NCBI RefSeq assembly: GCF_026341515.1 | Contig: NZ_JAPEOK010000001.1 | Location: 6,634,001 to 6,698,000 of the forward strand | Length of the DNA stretch: 64,000 nucleotides | From: Streptomyces sp. NBC_00878 | Lineage (GTDB): Bacteria; Actinomycetota; Actinomycetes; Streptomycetales; Streptomycetaceae | Direction: 5' to 3' | In this document: in pieces, positions 24,816 to 34,093 of the stretch | Layout of the letters: every line of letters begins with the position of its first letter | How positions within the stretch are numbered: position 1 is the stretch's first letter | Notes under the pieces: generated by a model | The model's database searches: none | What the model saw: only the letters and a program-made list of their open reading frames with translations | Told to the model about the DNA's origin: nothing | Program-made: the position numbers and the translations under genes

Positions 24816-26164
24816 CGTCGGCGCTCCCTTCGCAGTCGGCGGATGTTGACGATCATCACCGGCATGACGAGCAGCAGCAGGACCACACCGATCGCGCTGG
24901 CGAGGCCGAGGTCTCCGCCACCGCCTGTGTACGAGTTGTAGAGCTGCAGGGCCAGGACGTTGGCCTCGTCCTGGGTGGGCTGCGGGGCGATGATGTAGAT
25001 CAGGTCGAAGATCTTCATCACGTTGATCATCAGCGTGATCAGTACGACGACGAGGACCGGCGCGAGCAGCGGAACGGTGACCCGGCGGAACACCTGCCAC
25101 TCGTTGGCCCCGTCGACCCGGGCCGCCTCCAGGAGGTTGCGGTCCACTCCGGCGAGCCCCGCCGCGATGAGCACCATCGCGAAACCCGCCCACATCCACG
25201 CGTACGAACCGATGATGGCCGGCGTGATCAGGCTCGGGCCGAGCCAGTCGACGCCGTTGTAGGGCGCCGCGAAGTTCGAGGCGGGCAGGCGCAGTTGGGC
25301 ACCGTCGGCGGAGGCCGGCAGCGTGAACGTACCGTCGTCGCCCGCCTTCGTGGAGGCCACGACCTTGCCGTCCTTGACCGCCTCGACCTTGATGCCGGGC
25401 AGAGCCTTCTCACCCGCGTCGATGGCGCCCTTCTCGCCGCCGCCACCCAGTTTGAAGTCCAGCCAGACCGTGCCGGACACCCCGTCGCCCGAGGCCTGGG
25501 CAGGCTCCGCGTCCCCCGGGTCGCCGGGCAGCTTGTTCGGGGCGATACCGACCAGCGGGAGCAGCACCGGAGTGCTCGCGCTCACCGTGCCCGTGGAGGT
25601 GAAGGAACCCCCGCCGGACGCCTTGAGATCGCTCTCGGTCGACGGGCGCGCCTTCGGATAGACCGACGACTCGGCGAAGGTGTCGTGCACGCCCACCACC
25701 ACGGCGTTGGCCACGCCCTGGTCGGGGTCCGCCTCGTACACGAGCCGGAAGATGATGCCCGCGGCCAGCATGGAGATGGCCATCGGCATGAAGATGATGA
25801 GCTTGAACGCCGTTGCCCAGCGCACCCGTTCGGTCAGTACGGCGAAGATCAGGCCGAGCCCGGTGACCAGGGCGGGCGCCACCGCGACCCAGATCGCGGT
25901 GTTCTTGACCGCGGTGAACGTGGCGTCGTCCGTGAAGATGTCGCCGTAGTTGCCCAGCCCCACGAAGCCCGAACCGTCGGCGTCGTACAGACTGCGCCAG
26001 ACCGAGTACCCGATCGGGTAGACCACGAGCGCGCCGAGCAGCACGAGCGCGGGCAGCAGGAACAGACCTGCCACCCACGGCCGGGTACCCATCACGCTCT
26101 TGCGTTTTCCGGCGGGGGGCACCGGACCAGCCGGGCCCCCCGCCGTCGCCACCTGCGACGACAT
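24812..26164 (-). CDS. sugar ABC transporter permease, MalF-like, with inserted extracytoplasmic domain
   Basis: A 450-residue permease, about 140 residues longer than the usual MalF/AglF-type subunit. Helices lie around residues 30-55, 90-112 and 120-145, and the rest from about 310 on. The EAA loop is NLLEAARVDGANEWQVFRRVTVP. The extra length is one insertion at about residues 165-308, in an extracytoplasmic loop. Its core (about 227-294: GVSGTVWLDF...LPGIKVEAVKDGKVVASTKAGDDGTFTLP) has the pattern of a prealbumin-like beta-sandwich (carboxypeptidase-regulatory or SdrD B-type domain). It may contact the binding protein or the cell wall. Nine bases separate it from the binding-protein gene. 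Confidence 0.88.
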   Translation of the reverse strand: MSSQVATAGGPAGPVPPAGKRKSVMGTRPWVAGLFLLPALVLLGALVVYPIGYSVWRSLYDADGSGFVGLGNYGDIFTDDATFTAVKNTAIWVAVAPALVTGLGLIFAVLTERVRWATAFKLIIFMPMAISMLAAGIIFRLVYEADPDQGVANAVVVGVHDTFAESSVYPKARPSTESDLKASGGGSFTSTGTVSASTPVLLPLVGIAPNKLPGDPGDAEPAQASGDGVSGTVWLDFKLGGGGEKGAIDAGEKALPGIKVEAVKDGKVVASTKAGDDGTFTLPASADGAQLRLPASNFAAPYNGVDWLGPSLITPAIIGSYAWMWAGFAMVLIAAGLAGVDRNLLEAARVDGANEWQVFRRVTVPLLAPVLVVVLITLMINVMKIFDLIYIIAPQPTQDEANVLALQLYNSYTGGGGDLGLASAIGVVLLLLVMPVMIVNIRRLRRERRR

Positions 26165-26173
26165 GGGCTGCCG

Positions 26174-27592
26174 TCAGCCCTTGTACGCCTTGGCGGCGTC
26201 CGCTTCGAGCGCCTGCTGCGCGCCCGCGACGTCCGAGGGGGTCTTCAGGAAGTCCTGCAGCGCCTTCCACTCGCCCGCGCCCTGGGTACCGCCGAAGGCG
26301 GCCGGGGCCTGGTCGGACATGTCGAAGCGGAAGTCGTCGCCCGCGTCGAGCAGCGCCTTGGCGATGTCTCCGGCCACGTCGTCCTTGTAACTCTTCAGGT
26401 CCATCTCCTTGTTGGGGGAGATGATGCCGCCCTGCGCCGCCCAGAGCTCGGCCGCGTCGGTCGACGCGAGGAAGGTGATCAGGGCCTGCGAGGCCTTGTC
26501 GTCCTTCAGGATCACGGCCACGTCACCACCGCTGACCACCGGCGACTCGTCGCCGACCGCCGGGAACGGGAAGACCTTGGCGTCCGTGCCGATCTTCGCC
26601 TTCGTGTCGGCGTTGATGTTCGCCGCGACGAAGTCGCCCTCGTAGACCATCGCGGCCGGGGTGTCACCCGAGAAGGTGTTCGTCACCGACTTGGGGAACT
26701 CGGTGCGCAGTGCGCCGGCCTTGCCGCCCGCGATCAGGTCGTCCTTGCCCCACAGTTGGGCCAGCGTGGTCAGAGCCTCCTTGACGGAGGGGTCCGTCCA
26801 TTTGATCTCGTGCTTCGCCAACTGGTCGTACTTCTCCGGTCCTGCCTGCGAGAGATAGACATTTTCGAACCAGTCGGTGAGGGTCCAGCCGTCCTGTCCG
26901 CCGATGGAGACCGCGGGCGAACCGGCGTCCGACAGCGTCTGCGCGGTCTGGACGAACTCGTCCCAGGTCTTGGGTTCCTCGGTGATCCCGGCCGCCTCGA
27001 ACGCGGCCGTGTTGTACCAGACCAGGGACTTGTTGGCGGCCTTCGCGTAGACGCCGTACTGCTTGCCCTTGTAGGCGCCCAGGTCCTTCCAGCCGGCCGA
27101 GAAGTTCTTGTCGATCTGCGCCTGTGCCTCGGCGCCGAGGGGCTTGACCCAGCCCTTGTCGACGAACTGATGCAGCACACCGACCTGCGGCAGGAACGCC
27201 ACGTTCGGCGGCTTGCCGCCCTGGATCTTCGTGCCCAGGAAGGTGGACGTGTTGTTGCCGGTCGGTACGAAGCTGACCTCCGCGCCCGTCCGCTTCTCGA
27301 ACTCGTCCATGACCTTGGTGAAGTTGTCCTGCTCAGGGCCGGTCCAGACGGCCGCGACCTCCAGCTTCTGGCCGTCGAGCTTGGGGAGTTGAACACTGGC
27401 GGCGCTGCCGCTGGTCTCGCTTCCCCCGCCTCCTTCGTCGCCCTTGTCGTCGTCACCGCCGCACGCCGTGAGCGTGAGCGCCATCGCCCCCGCGACGACG
27501 GCGGCCGCGGTTCGTGCGGTCCGGCTCCTCTTGCGCGATGCGTTGTGAGACGTGTTGTGCGACGCGTGTATACGAAGAGTGTTGCTGCGCAT
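26174..27592 (-). CDS. sugar-binding lipoprotein of an ABC importer
   Basis: A 472-residue family-1 extracellular solute-binding protein, close in pattern to alpha-glucoside binding proteins (EVAAVWTGPEQDNFTKVMDEFEKRTG). The N-terminus is long and rich in His, Ser and Arg (two SHN repeats), then a hydrophobic segment and lipobox LTAC with the modified cysteine at residue 44, followed by an acidic/Gly linker. It is anchored outside the membrane and delivers an oligosaccharide to the two permeases that follow. No regulator gene adjoins it, unlike the second importer at 50.7-57.1 kb; substrate unknown. Confidence 0.9.
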   Translation of the reverse strand: MRSNTLRIHASHNTSHNASRKRSRTARTAAAVVAGAMALTLTACGGDDDKGDEGGGGSETSGSAASVQLPKLDGQKLEVAAVWTGPEQDNFTKVMDEFEKRTGAEVSFVPTGNNTSTFLGTKIQGGKPPNVAFLPQVGVLHQFVDKGWVKPLGAEAQAQIDKNFSAGWKDLGAYKGKQYGVYAKAANKSLVWYNTAAFEAAGITEEPKTWDEFVQTAQTLSDAGSPAVSIGGQDGWTLTDWFENVYLSQAGPEKYDQLAKHEIKWTDPSVKEALTTLAQLWGKDDLIAGGKAGALRTEFPKSVTNTFSGDTPAAMVYEGDFVAANINADTKAKIGTDAKVFPFPAVGDESPVVSGGDVAVILKDDKASQALITFLASTDAAELWAAQGGIISPNKEMDLKSYKDDVAGDIAKALLDAGDDFRFDMSDQAPAAFGGTQGAGEWKALQDFLKTPSDVAGAQQALEADAAKAYKG

Positions 27593-27728
27593 GGCTTGCC
27601 CCGTTCTCCGTCGAACGTCCGAGCGTTGTCCGTGCGTTCTTGGTCTACGCCCGTGCGCTTGGAGGCGGCAAGAGCGCCTGCGCTGTCAAGACCGTGATCG
27701 TGACCGCGTCGTGACGTGGGGTCATGGG

Positions 27729-27960
27729 GGCGGAGCCCCGGGGGGACTCGGGGGCTCCGCCCCCGAACCCCCGCTCCTCAAACGCCGGAGGGGCTGACTA
27801 CCAGCCTGTCCGGCGTTTGAGGACGAGCGCGTTCAGCGCGATGCGGGGGTCTGGGGGCGCAGCCCCCAGAAAGGGACGATGGGGGTCCCCCCGCTCGAGC
27901 GAAGCCGAGAGTGGGGGAGGGTAGGGGCGGCGGGGGCGAAGAAAAAACCAAACGCCGCCG
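27729..27960. repeat. dispersed intergenic repeat, copy 2, with large inverted repeat
   Basis: Bases 27803-27945 are the inverted equivalent of copy 1 at 6436-6590, including the gctcgagcgaagccgagagt core. The left part (about 27764-27798) is an imperfect inverted partner of 27803-27832, so the whole can fold into a long hairpin. It fills the 27593-27963 gap, where I see no gene, and lies just after the stop of the FHA gene, where it may terminate transcription. Confidence 0.8.
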
Positions 27961-27963
27961 GCG

Positions 27964-30900
27964 CTAAAGAAGCGACGGCACCTCCGTCGCCGACACGGAC
28001 CGTGCGGCCCGCTCCAGCGCGCTCGCCAGCAGCGCCAGATCCGTCGGCCCATTGCCCAGCTCGCGCACGGGCCTGCGCGCGGGCGGATCACCCATCCGAG
28101 CCCACTCCAGCGGCACAACCGTGGGCCGCAGCGTCGCCGTACGAGGAATACGCCCCGTCACCCGGCCCGCCTGGAACGGCGTTGAACGACCGGCCGACAC
28201 GCCGAGACGCCCCCGCCCCGGCGCGGGCTCCTCCGGCCCGGCCGTGGGCGCTTCGAGAACGACCCGCAGGCTCGCCCGCCGGGCCAGCTCCGTCTCGTCC
28301 GTCCGGGCCCCGCCCCCGGTCGCCGCGACCAGATGCACCCCGAGCCGCTCCCCGTCCCGCGCCACCGCTTCCAGCGCCCGCACGACCGAACCGGCCGCCG
28401 GCCGCCCGGGGGAACCCAGCGCGGGGGACAGCAGCGCGTCCAGGTCGTCGACGACCACGACGAGCCGGGGGAGCGGCGGGCCAGCCTCCGGCCGGGGCCG
28501 GGCCGCGGCGGGCCGCAGCCGAAGCGTGGAGGTGGAGGACGCGTCGAGGTCCCCGGCACCCGCACCGGCGGCGACCCCGCCCGCCGACCCAGCCGTACCA
28601 GCCGCGCCGACCGAACCAGCCGACCCGGCCCCGGCGGAGCGCTGCGCGACGACACGGCCCGACACCCCTTGCCGGTCGTGTCGGTCGTGCCGATCCTGCC
28701 GGTCGTTGCGGTCCTGCCCGGCGTGCCACTCGGCGAAGTCGAGCCGCCCGAGCAGCTCGGCCCGCCGCTTCAGCTCCGCGGACAGCGACTGGGCGAACTC
28801 CCGCATCCGTACGGGATCGTGGGCGCCCAGGTGCGTCGTGACATGGGGCAGGTCCGTGCACACCTGGAGCCCGTCCCCGCGCGTGGCCGCGCCACCGCCC
28901 GTACTGTCCCTGCCGTCGATGAGCACGATGCCGAGCCGGTCGGGCCGCTCCGCGGCGGCGAGCGAGGCGGCGACGGAGCGCAGCAGCTCCGTACGCCCGC
29001 TGCCCGAGGGGCCCTCGACCAGCAGATGCGGGCCCTCGTCCGAGAGGTTCACGCAGACGGGCCCACGAGGGCCGGCGCCGAGCACGGCCGTGGCCCGGCC
29101 GCCGAGCGCCTCCGTGTCGTCGGCCGCGTCCGCCCAGCGCGCCATCAGCGACGCCGGGGTGGCCCTCGCCAGCCCCAACTCGTCCAGCAGCCGGGCGGCT
29201 TGGGGCAGCGGCGCGGACACGCGCGTGTGCCGGTCACCGGCCACGCCGTCCGCGCGGAGCGGTGCCAGCGCCCGGGCGAACCGCTCCGCCCACGCCATGG
29301 ACACGGCGTCCACCGCGGCGACCGTGCCGTGGCCGACCGGGCCGCCCTGTGGGGTGGCCGAGCCGCCGCCCGCCGGCTTGCCGTGCGCCACGCGCAGCAG
29401 CCGCAGCGCCGTCGCCACGTCACCGCTGAGCAGCGCGACGGCACCGCACTCCCGGAAGGCGGGCGAGGCCGCGCAGGCCGCCTCGTACGTGTCCGTCACC
29501 GGCGAGGCGGGCGACGCGGACGGTGTCTCGGCGAGACAGATGACATGGATGCCGGCCTGGGGCCCCTCGGCCGCGAGCCGTGACACGGCCTCCCGTACAC
29601 CGGCCGACCCGGGGTCCCCGTCCACCACGACGACGGTGTGGGGGCCCTGCCACCCGGCCCGCGCCGGATCGTCGGACCGCGCCCAGGAGGGCCGCCTGGC
29701 CTGTCCTCGGGCGGCCGCGTCACTGGTCTGCGTACCGCTGCGGGGGAGCCCCAGGTGGGTGGTGTTGCTGTCGCGGGCGGTGGGGTGGGCGCGGGCGGGT
29801 GCCGGGCCGGAGGTCTGGTCGGTGGTCCGGGACCTGGAATCGGTGCGCTCACCGGCGAGGGCCGGGTCGTCGTCCGACGCGTGGCGTGGGCGGGCGCGGG
29901 TGGGGTCGTCGGGGGACGCCCCGGGGCGGTCGTTCGTGCCGCCGCCCTGGCCCCGCTCGGTGCCTGGCTCCCGCCGCTCGCCGGCGCCCGATCGGTTCAA
30001 CGGCGAGAAGGCCCCGTTGTCGTCCGGTGAGCCCGCGCCGAGCCGAAACGCTCCACCGCCGGCAGCGGACGCCCGGCCCACCTCCGCCAGGTGGTCCTCA
30101 AGGCGGCGGACCAGCTCCTCCGTACGCGCCGTCGCCTGTTCGCGGTCGTAGGCCAGGAGGAGACGGCAGTCCTGGCCGTGGGTGGGACGGAGGTGGGGGA
30201 GCCAGCCGAGCCAGGACCACTCGGCGGTGCGCTCCTCCACGGAACGCGAGCGGTCGGTGCTGATCAGGGTGATTTCCAGGGTGTCGGGCGAGTGCAGCGC
30301 GGCGAGCTGGGCGACCACCGCGCGCGCGAGCCCCGACAGACGGCCGCGCGGCCCGGCCAGGCCCAGTGCGCCGACCTCCCGCAGGCCCGCCGTCACCGGC
30401 ACCGAGGGCAGTGTGCCGGAGCCGTCGGGCGCGCTCCGGTCCGCCGTGCCGAGCCGCACCGTGAGCGTCTCCGGGTGTCCCGGGCCGCGCTCCCACAGCC
30501 GCGGTCCCGGTCCGAGCGCGGTCAGCAGCAGCGCGGCGTGATCGGGCCACCGCTCGGGCTCGGGCGCGCCCGCGGCCACCGGCTCGGCGGCCGGTGTCTC
30601 GTACGCCCCGTACGTCTCGTACGCGTCGTCGTCCTCCGCGTCCGGCTCGTCGCTCCGGCCGCCCGCCAGCCGGCGGGCCCACGCGGAGAGTCCGCCGCGC
30701 TTGCGCGCCTCGCGCGGCGCGGACGTCCCCCGGAGGGGAGTGCCTTTCCGCCCGCTCTCACCGGGGGCCGAGGTGTCCGGGCTGTCTTCGGGGACCGCTC
30801 CGGATGGCGCTCCGGAGTCGGTGCTCTCCATCCGCGGCGCCCCGCCCTGTCCGGGCACGACGGCCGGGCCCGCGGGCGTGTGCCCCTGGGCCCCGTGGGA

Positions 30901-31770
30901 GCGCCCGCCCTCGGCGGCACCCCAACCGGCGGTGCCGTACCCGTGATGCGTCTCGCCGGTGGGCGGTGCGACCCGGGAACGGGACGCCTCCGGAGCGCCC
31001 CCGTCACTCTGGTCGCCCTCCTCGCCCGCCTCGCGCGCGTGGGGCACTCTCGCGGCCTCGCCGGGCGCCGACTGCTTCTGTCCCGCACCGCCGACAGGGG
31101 CCGGCGGGGCTCCTCGCCCGGGTGTCTCCGGGGCCGTCACGACCCGGACACGGCCCTCGCCGTCCGGCGCTGTCTCCCGTACGACATCCGGTTCGCCCGC
31201 CGGGGTCAGGCGCAGTGCCGACTCGCCGACCCGCAGGAGGGACCCCGGCGCCAGTCGCACCGGGCGCTCGCTCACGCGTCGGCCGTCCAGTGTCGTGCCG
31301 TTCGTGGAGCCCAGGTCCGCGACCGAGACGTGGCCGTCCGCCGCGACCGTCACGGCGCAGTGGAGGCGGGAGACGTCCGGGTCGTCCAGGGGTACGTCGG
31401 CGTCGGCGGAGCGGCCGATGTCGATCCGGCCGCCGTGCAGGAAGTGGACCCCTCCGGCATCGGGTCCTGCGACCACGCGCAGCTGTGCCGCGGCGGGGTC
31501 GAGCTCGGGACCGGGCTCCGCGGGGGCGCCCAGGGACAGCACGGCGCCGTCCATGAGAGGTGGCTCACCCAGCGTGCAGCGCTGTGCGTCGAGCCGCTCC
31601 GCTCCCGCGAACAGCACCCCGGCGCCCTCGCCTCCGACCGCCGAGGCGAGGCCGGAGGCCACCGCCGCGAGCGCGGTCCCGGCGGGTGCTGTGACCAGCA
31701 CGTCGCAGGACGCGGGGCGTCCCTCGGGGCGCGTCCCCAGCGGGTCTACGACGGTCAGCCGGATCTGCAT
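27964..31770 (-). CDS. FHA-domain protein with EssC/EccC-like (FtsK/SpoIIIE) ATPase region
   Basis: A 1268-residue protein. Residues 1-90 resemble a ubiquitin-like N-terminal domain. Residues about 95-185 are an FHA domain with all phospho-threonine-binding marks (GRSADAD near 117, SRLH, GSTNGT near 153). A long Pro/Gly-rich linker follows. Residues about 465-550 (LAGPRGRLSGLARAVVAQLA, then WLGWLPHLRP) match the region before the motor domains of type VII secretion ATPases EssC/EccC. A FtsK/SpoIIIE-like domain follows at about 890-1230. Its Walker A is GPSGSGRTE, with Arg in place of Lys, and Walker B is VVVVDDLD, so it may be a degenerate module like the later domains of EccC. No membrane helices and no WXG100 partner genes are visible. 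Divergent from kinase gene pkaA, which suggests phospho-dependent control. Confidence 0.85.
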   Translation of the reverse strand: MQIRLTVVDPLGTRPEGRPASCDVLVTAPAGTALAAVASGLASAVGGEGAGVLFAGAERLDAQRCTLGEPPLMDGAVLSLGAPAEPGPELDPAAAQLRVVAGPDAGGVHFLHGGRIDIGRSADADVPLDDPDVSRLHCAVTVAADGHVSVADLGSTNGTTLDGRRVSERPVRLAPGSLLRVGESALRLTPAGEPDVVRETAPDGEGRVRVVTAPETPGRGAPPAPVGGAGQKQSAPGEAARVPHAREAGEEGDQSDGGAPEASRSRVAPPTGETHHGYGTAGWGAAEGGRSHGAQGHTPAGPAVVPGQGGAPRMESTDSGAPSGAVPEDSPDTSAPGESGRKGTPLRGTSAPREARKRGGLSAWARRLAGGRSDEPDAEDDDAYETYGAYETPAAEPVAAGAPEPERWPDHAALLLTALGPGPRLWERGPGHPETLTVRLGTADRSAPDGSGTLPSVPVTAGLREVGALGLAGPRGRLSGLARAVVAQLAALHSPDTLEITLISTDRSRSVEERTAEWSWLGWLPHLRPTHGQDCRLLLAYDREQATARTEELVRRLEDHLAEVGRASAAGGGAFRLGAGSPDDNGAFSPLNRSGAGERREPGTERGQGGGTNDRPGASPDDPTRARPRHASDDDPALAGERTDSRSRTTDQTSGPAPARAHPTARDSNTTHLGLPRSGTQTSDAAARGQARRPSWARSDDPARAGWQGPHTVVVVDGDPGSAGVREAVSRLAAEGPQAGIHVICLAETPSASPASPVTDTYEAACAASPAFRECGAVALLSGDVATALRLLRVAHGKPAGGGSATPQGGPVGHGTVAAVDAVSMAWAERFARALAPLRADGVAGDRHTRVSAPLPQAARLLDELGLARATPASLMARWADAADDTEALGGRATAVLGAGPRGPVCVNLSDEGPHLLVEGPSGSGRTELLRSVAASLAAAERPDRLGIVLIDGRDSTGGGAATRGDGLQVCTDLPHVTTHLGAHDPVRMREFAQSLSAELKRRAELLGRLDFAEWHAGQDRNDRQDRHDRHDRQGVSGRVVAQRSAGAGSAGSVGAAGTAGSAGGVAAGAGAGDLDASSTSTLRLRPAAARPRPEAGPPLPRLVVVVDDLDALLSPALGSPGRPAAGSVVRALEAVARDGERLGVHLVAATGGGARTDETELARRASLRVVLEAPTAGPEEPAPGRGRLGVSAGRSTPFQAGRVTGRIPRTATLRPTVVPLEWARMGDPPARRPVRELGNGPTDLALLASALERAARSVSATEVPSLL

Positions 31771-32207
31771 CGCCGTCAGCGGTCCCTTCTGTCGCGGGCG
31801 CCCGCGCCGGGGCGCCCCGCGGTCCCCCACCGCAGATTCCCCCCACCGCACACGGGCACGTCGGCCAGTACGGGGAGCATCCTCCCACCTGCCACTGACA
31901 ATGCGCCCGCGGTCCACCGGCAAGTGATCTTGATTGGTCGGCTCTGCCCGCAAAAGTGCCTGACCAATGCCTGGCCGATGTCCGCTTGAGATCGGTCACG
32001 TCAAGGTCAGGCAACCAAACCACCCAAAGCGAGCGTCTTTTCATCGAACACATACCGGCACGCCCTGCGTAATGCATGGGCGGACGGAGTGAGGGAAACC
32101 GCAGCAGGACGACAGCCCGGTGCCAGGTTCGGCGGCACTACAGTGGGGCGGAACCACCCGTATCACGGTGGACGGATCAGTCAGGCAAGCAGCAGGGAGC
32201 GCATGAC
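31771..32207. other. divergent promoter region between the FHA gene and pkaA
   Basis: No gene is evident in these 437 bases. It is less GC-rich around 31910-32060, as expected for promoters of both genes. A TACAGT box at 32139-32144 is a possible -10 for pkaA, but no matching -35 stands out. A GGGAG eight bases before GTG 32208 supports that start. Confidence 0.45.
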
Positions 32208-33902
32208 GTGCGGCCGGTAGGGAGCAAGTACCTCCTTGAGGAGCCGCTTGGACGCGGCGCCACAGGCACCGTCTGGCGCGCCCGCCAGCGGGAGACAGCG
32301 GGGGCCGAGGCGGCTGTGCCCGGTCAGCCGGGCGAGACGGTGGCGATCAAGGTCCTCAAGGAGGAGCTCGCCAACGACGCGGACATCGTGATGCGGTTCA
32401 TGCGGGAGCGCTCCGTGCTGCTCCGTCTGACCCACCCGAACATCGTTCGCGTACGGGACCTCGTCGTCGAGGGCGATCTGCTGGCGCTGGTCATGGACCT
32501 GATCGAAGGTCCCGACCTCCATCACTACCTGCGCCAGAACGGGCCGCTGTCGCCGGTCGCCGCCGCGCTCCTCACCGCCCAGGTCGCCGACGCGCTCGCC
32601 GCCAGCCACGCCGACGGTGTCGTGCACCGCGACCTCAAGCCCGCGAACGTCCTGCTCGACCAGGCCGGCGGCCAGATGCACCCGATGCTGACGGACTTCG
32701 GCATCGCCCGCCTCGCCGACTCCCCGGGTCTGACGCGCACCCACGAGTTCGTCGGCACGCCCGCGTACATCGCGCCCGAGTCGGCCGAAGGCCGCCCGCA
32801 GACCTCCGCCGTCGACATCTACGGCGCCGGAATCATGCTGTACGAGCTGGTCACCGGCCGTCCGCCGTTCGGCGGCGGGTCCGCTCTGGAGGTCCTTCAC
32901 CAGCATCTGAGCGCCGAGCCGCGCCGGCCCTCCACGGTCCCCGACCCGCTGTGGACCGTCATCGAGCGCTGCCTGCGCAAGAACCCCGACGAGCGGCCCA
33001 GCGCCGAGAACCTCGCCCGCGGCCTCCGTACGGTCGCCGACGGCATCGGCGTGCACGCGAACTCCGCGCAGATCTCCGCAGCCGAGGCCGTGGGCGTCAT
33101 GCTCGCCCCGGACCCGGCGCCCGCCGCCGTACCGGGCGTGCCCGGCGCCGCCGACCCCACGCAGGTGCTCCAGCAGGGCGCCGGATCGTACGACCCGAAC
33201 GGCGCGACCAGCGTCCTGCCGCACACCGGCGCCGCCGACCCCACCGCCGTACTGCCCCATCGCGGCGCGGCCGACCCGACGGCCGTGATGCCGCCGGTGC
33301 CGCCGAACCAGCCCGGGGCGGGCGGCGGCCCGGAGGAACCGCACCCCTGGCAGAACCAGCTGCGCGCGGCCCGCGACCGCAACGAACCGACGCAGGTGCA
33401 GTCGTACATCGACCCGAACGAGGACCCGCTGCGGCGGCGTCCGCAGCGACAGGTCGCGCGGCCCCAGCAGCAGCCACCGCCGCCGCCGAGGCAGCAGCAG
33501 CCTCAGCAGCGCAGGCAGCAGCGGCCGCCCCAGAACCAGCCGCAGTACGGCTATCCGCAGGGACAGCAGCCCCAGCAGCCGCAGGGGTACGCCCCCCAGG
33601 GACAGCCTCAGCAGCGGCATGCTCCGCCCCAGCAGCCCCAGCAGCCTCAGCAGCCCGCGCCGCGGCCGCCGCGCGAGCCCCGGCAGCGCAGCGCCAACCC
33701 GATGAAGATCCCCGGGCTCGGCTGCCTCAAGGGATGCCTGTTCACCATCGTCATCCTGTTCCTGGCCGCGTGGGCGATCTGGGAGTTCAGCCCGCTCCAG
33801 AGCTGGATCGGGACGACCGAGAGCTTCTGGGACCAGCTGACGGACATGTTCGACACGGTCGCCGGGTGGGTCGAGGACCTGGGCGGCGGATCCGGTAAGT
33901 AA
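32208..33902 (+). CDS. pkaA: transmembrane Ser/Thr protein kinase PkaA
   Basis: A 564-residue Hanks-type kinase. The glycine loop GRGATGTVW lies near residues 12-20, the ATP lysine near 48 (VAIKVLK), HRDLKPAN near 140 and DFG near 163; all catalytic residues are intact. Residues about 270-500 are a Pro/Gln-rich linker with repeated ADPTAVLPHRGA-like units (five Thr-x-Val sites). A single helix near 509-528 (CLFTIVILFLAAWAIW) leaves a short extracytoplasmic tail without PASTA repeats. Start GTG 32208 has GGGAG eight bases upstream. Size and tandem order with a second kinase match the S. coelicolor pkaA-pkaB pair known from the literature. A hairpin separates it from pkaB. Confidence 0.9.
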   Translation: MRPVGSKYLLEEPLGRGATGTVWRARQRETAGAEAAVPGQPGETVAIKVLKEELANDADIVMRFMRERSVLLRLTHPNIVRVRDLVVEGDLLALVMDLIEGPDLHHYLRQNGPLSPVAAALLTAQVADALAASHADGVVHRDLKPANVLLDQAGGQMHPMLTDFGIARLADSPGLTRTHEFVGTPAYIAPESAEGRPQTSAVDIYGAGIMLYELVTGRPPFGGGSALEVLHQHLSAEPRRPSTVPDPLWTVIERCLRKNPDERPSAENLARGLRTVADGIGVHANSAQISAAEAVGVMLAPDPAPAAVPGVPGAADPTQVLQQGAGSYDPNGATSVLPHTGAADPTAVLPHRGAADPTAVMPPVPPNQPGAGGGPEEPHPWQNQLRAARDRNEPTQVQSYIDPNEDPLRRRPQRQVARPQQQPPPPPRQQQPQQRRQQRPPQNQPQYGYPQGQQPQQPQGYAPQGQPQQRHAPPQQPQQPQQPAPRPPREPRQRSANPMKIPGLGCLKGCLFTIVILFLAAWAIWEFSPLQSWIGTTESFWDQLTDMFDTVAGWVEDLGGGSGK

Positions 33903-33965
33903 GTCTTTTCAGGAGGCTGTAAGCCTTTTCCGGTCTTTCCTGCTCTTTCCTCGGATTGCCCCTTG

Positions 33966-34004
33966 AAATCCCCAGAACTGCGGTGCGGTTCTGGGGATTT
34001 GTCG
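33966..34004 (+). terminator. hairpin between pkaA and pkaB
   Basis: aaatccccagaac (33966-33978) and gttctggggattt (33988-34000) are a perfect 13-base inverted repeat ending in ttt. It should end the pkaA transcript, so pkaB probably has its own promoter in 34001-34085. Confidence 0.85.
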
Positions 34005-34093
34005 ACACCTGGGGGGTGATTTCTGTCGCGGAAGTGAAGGTTGGCGCTGCGGGCGCGTAGCTTTATCGGCAACACGCGCCCGTAGGAGCAGTC

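Noticed and set aside
27964..31770. Complete type VII (ESX) secretion locus
   Set aside because: Only the FHA/EssC-like ATPase is present. No WXG100, EccB, EccD, EccE or mycosin genes lie in the neighbourhood, and the Walker A lysine is missing.
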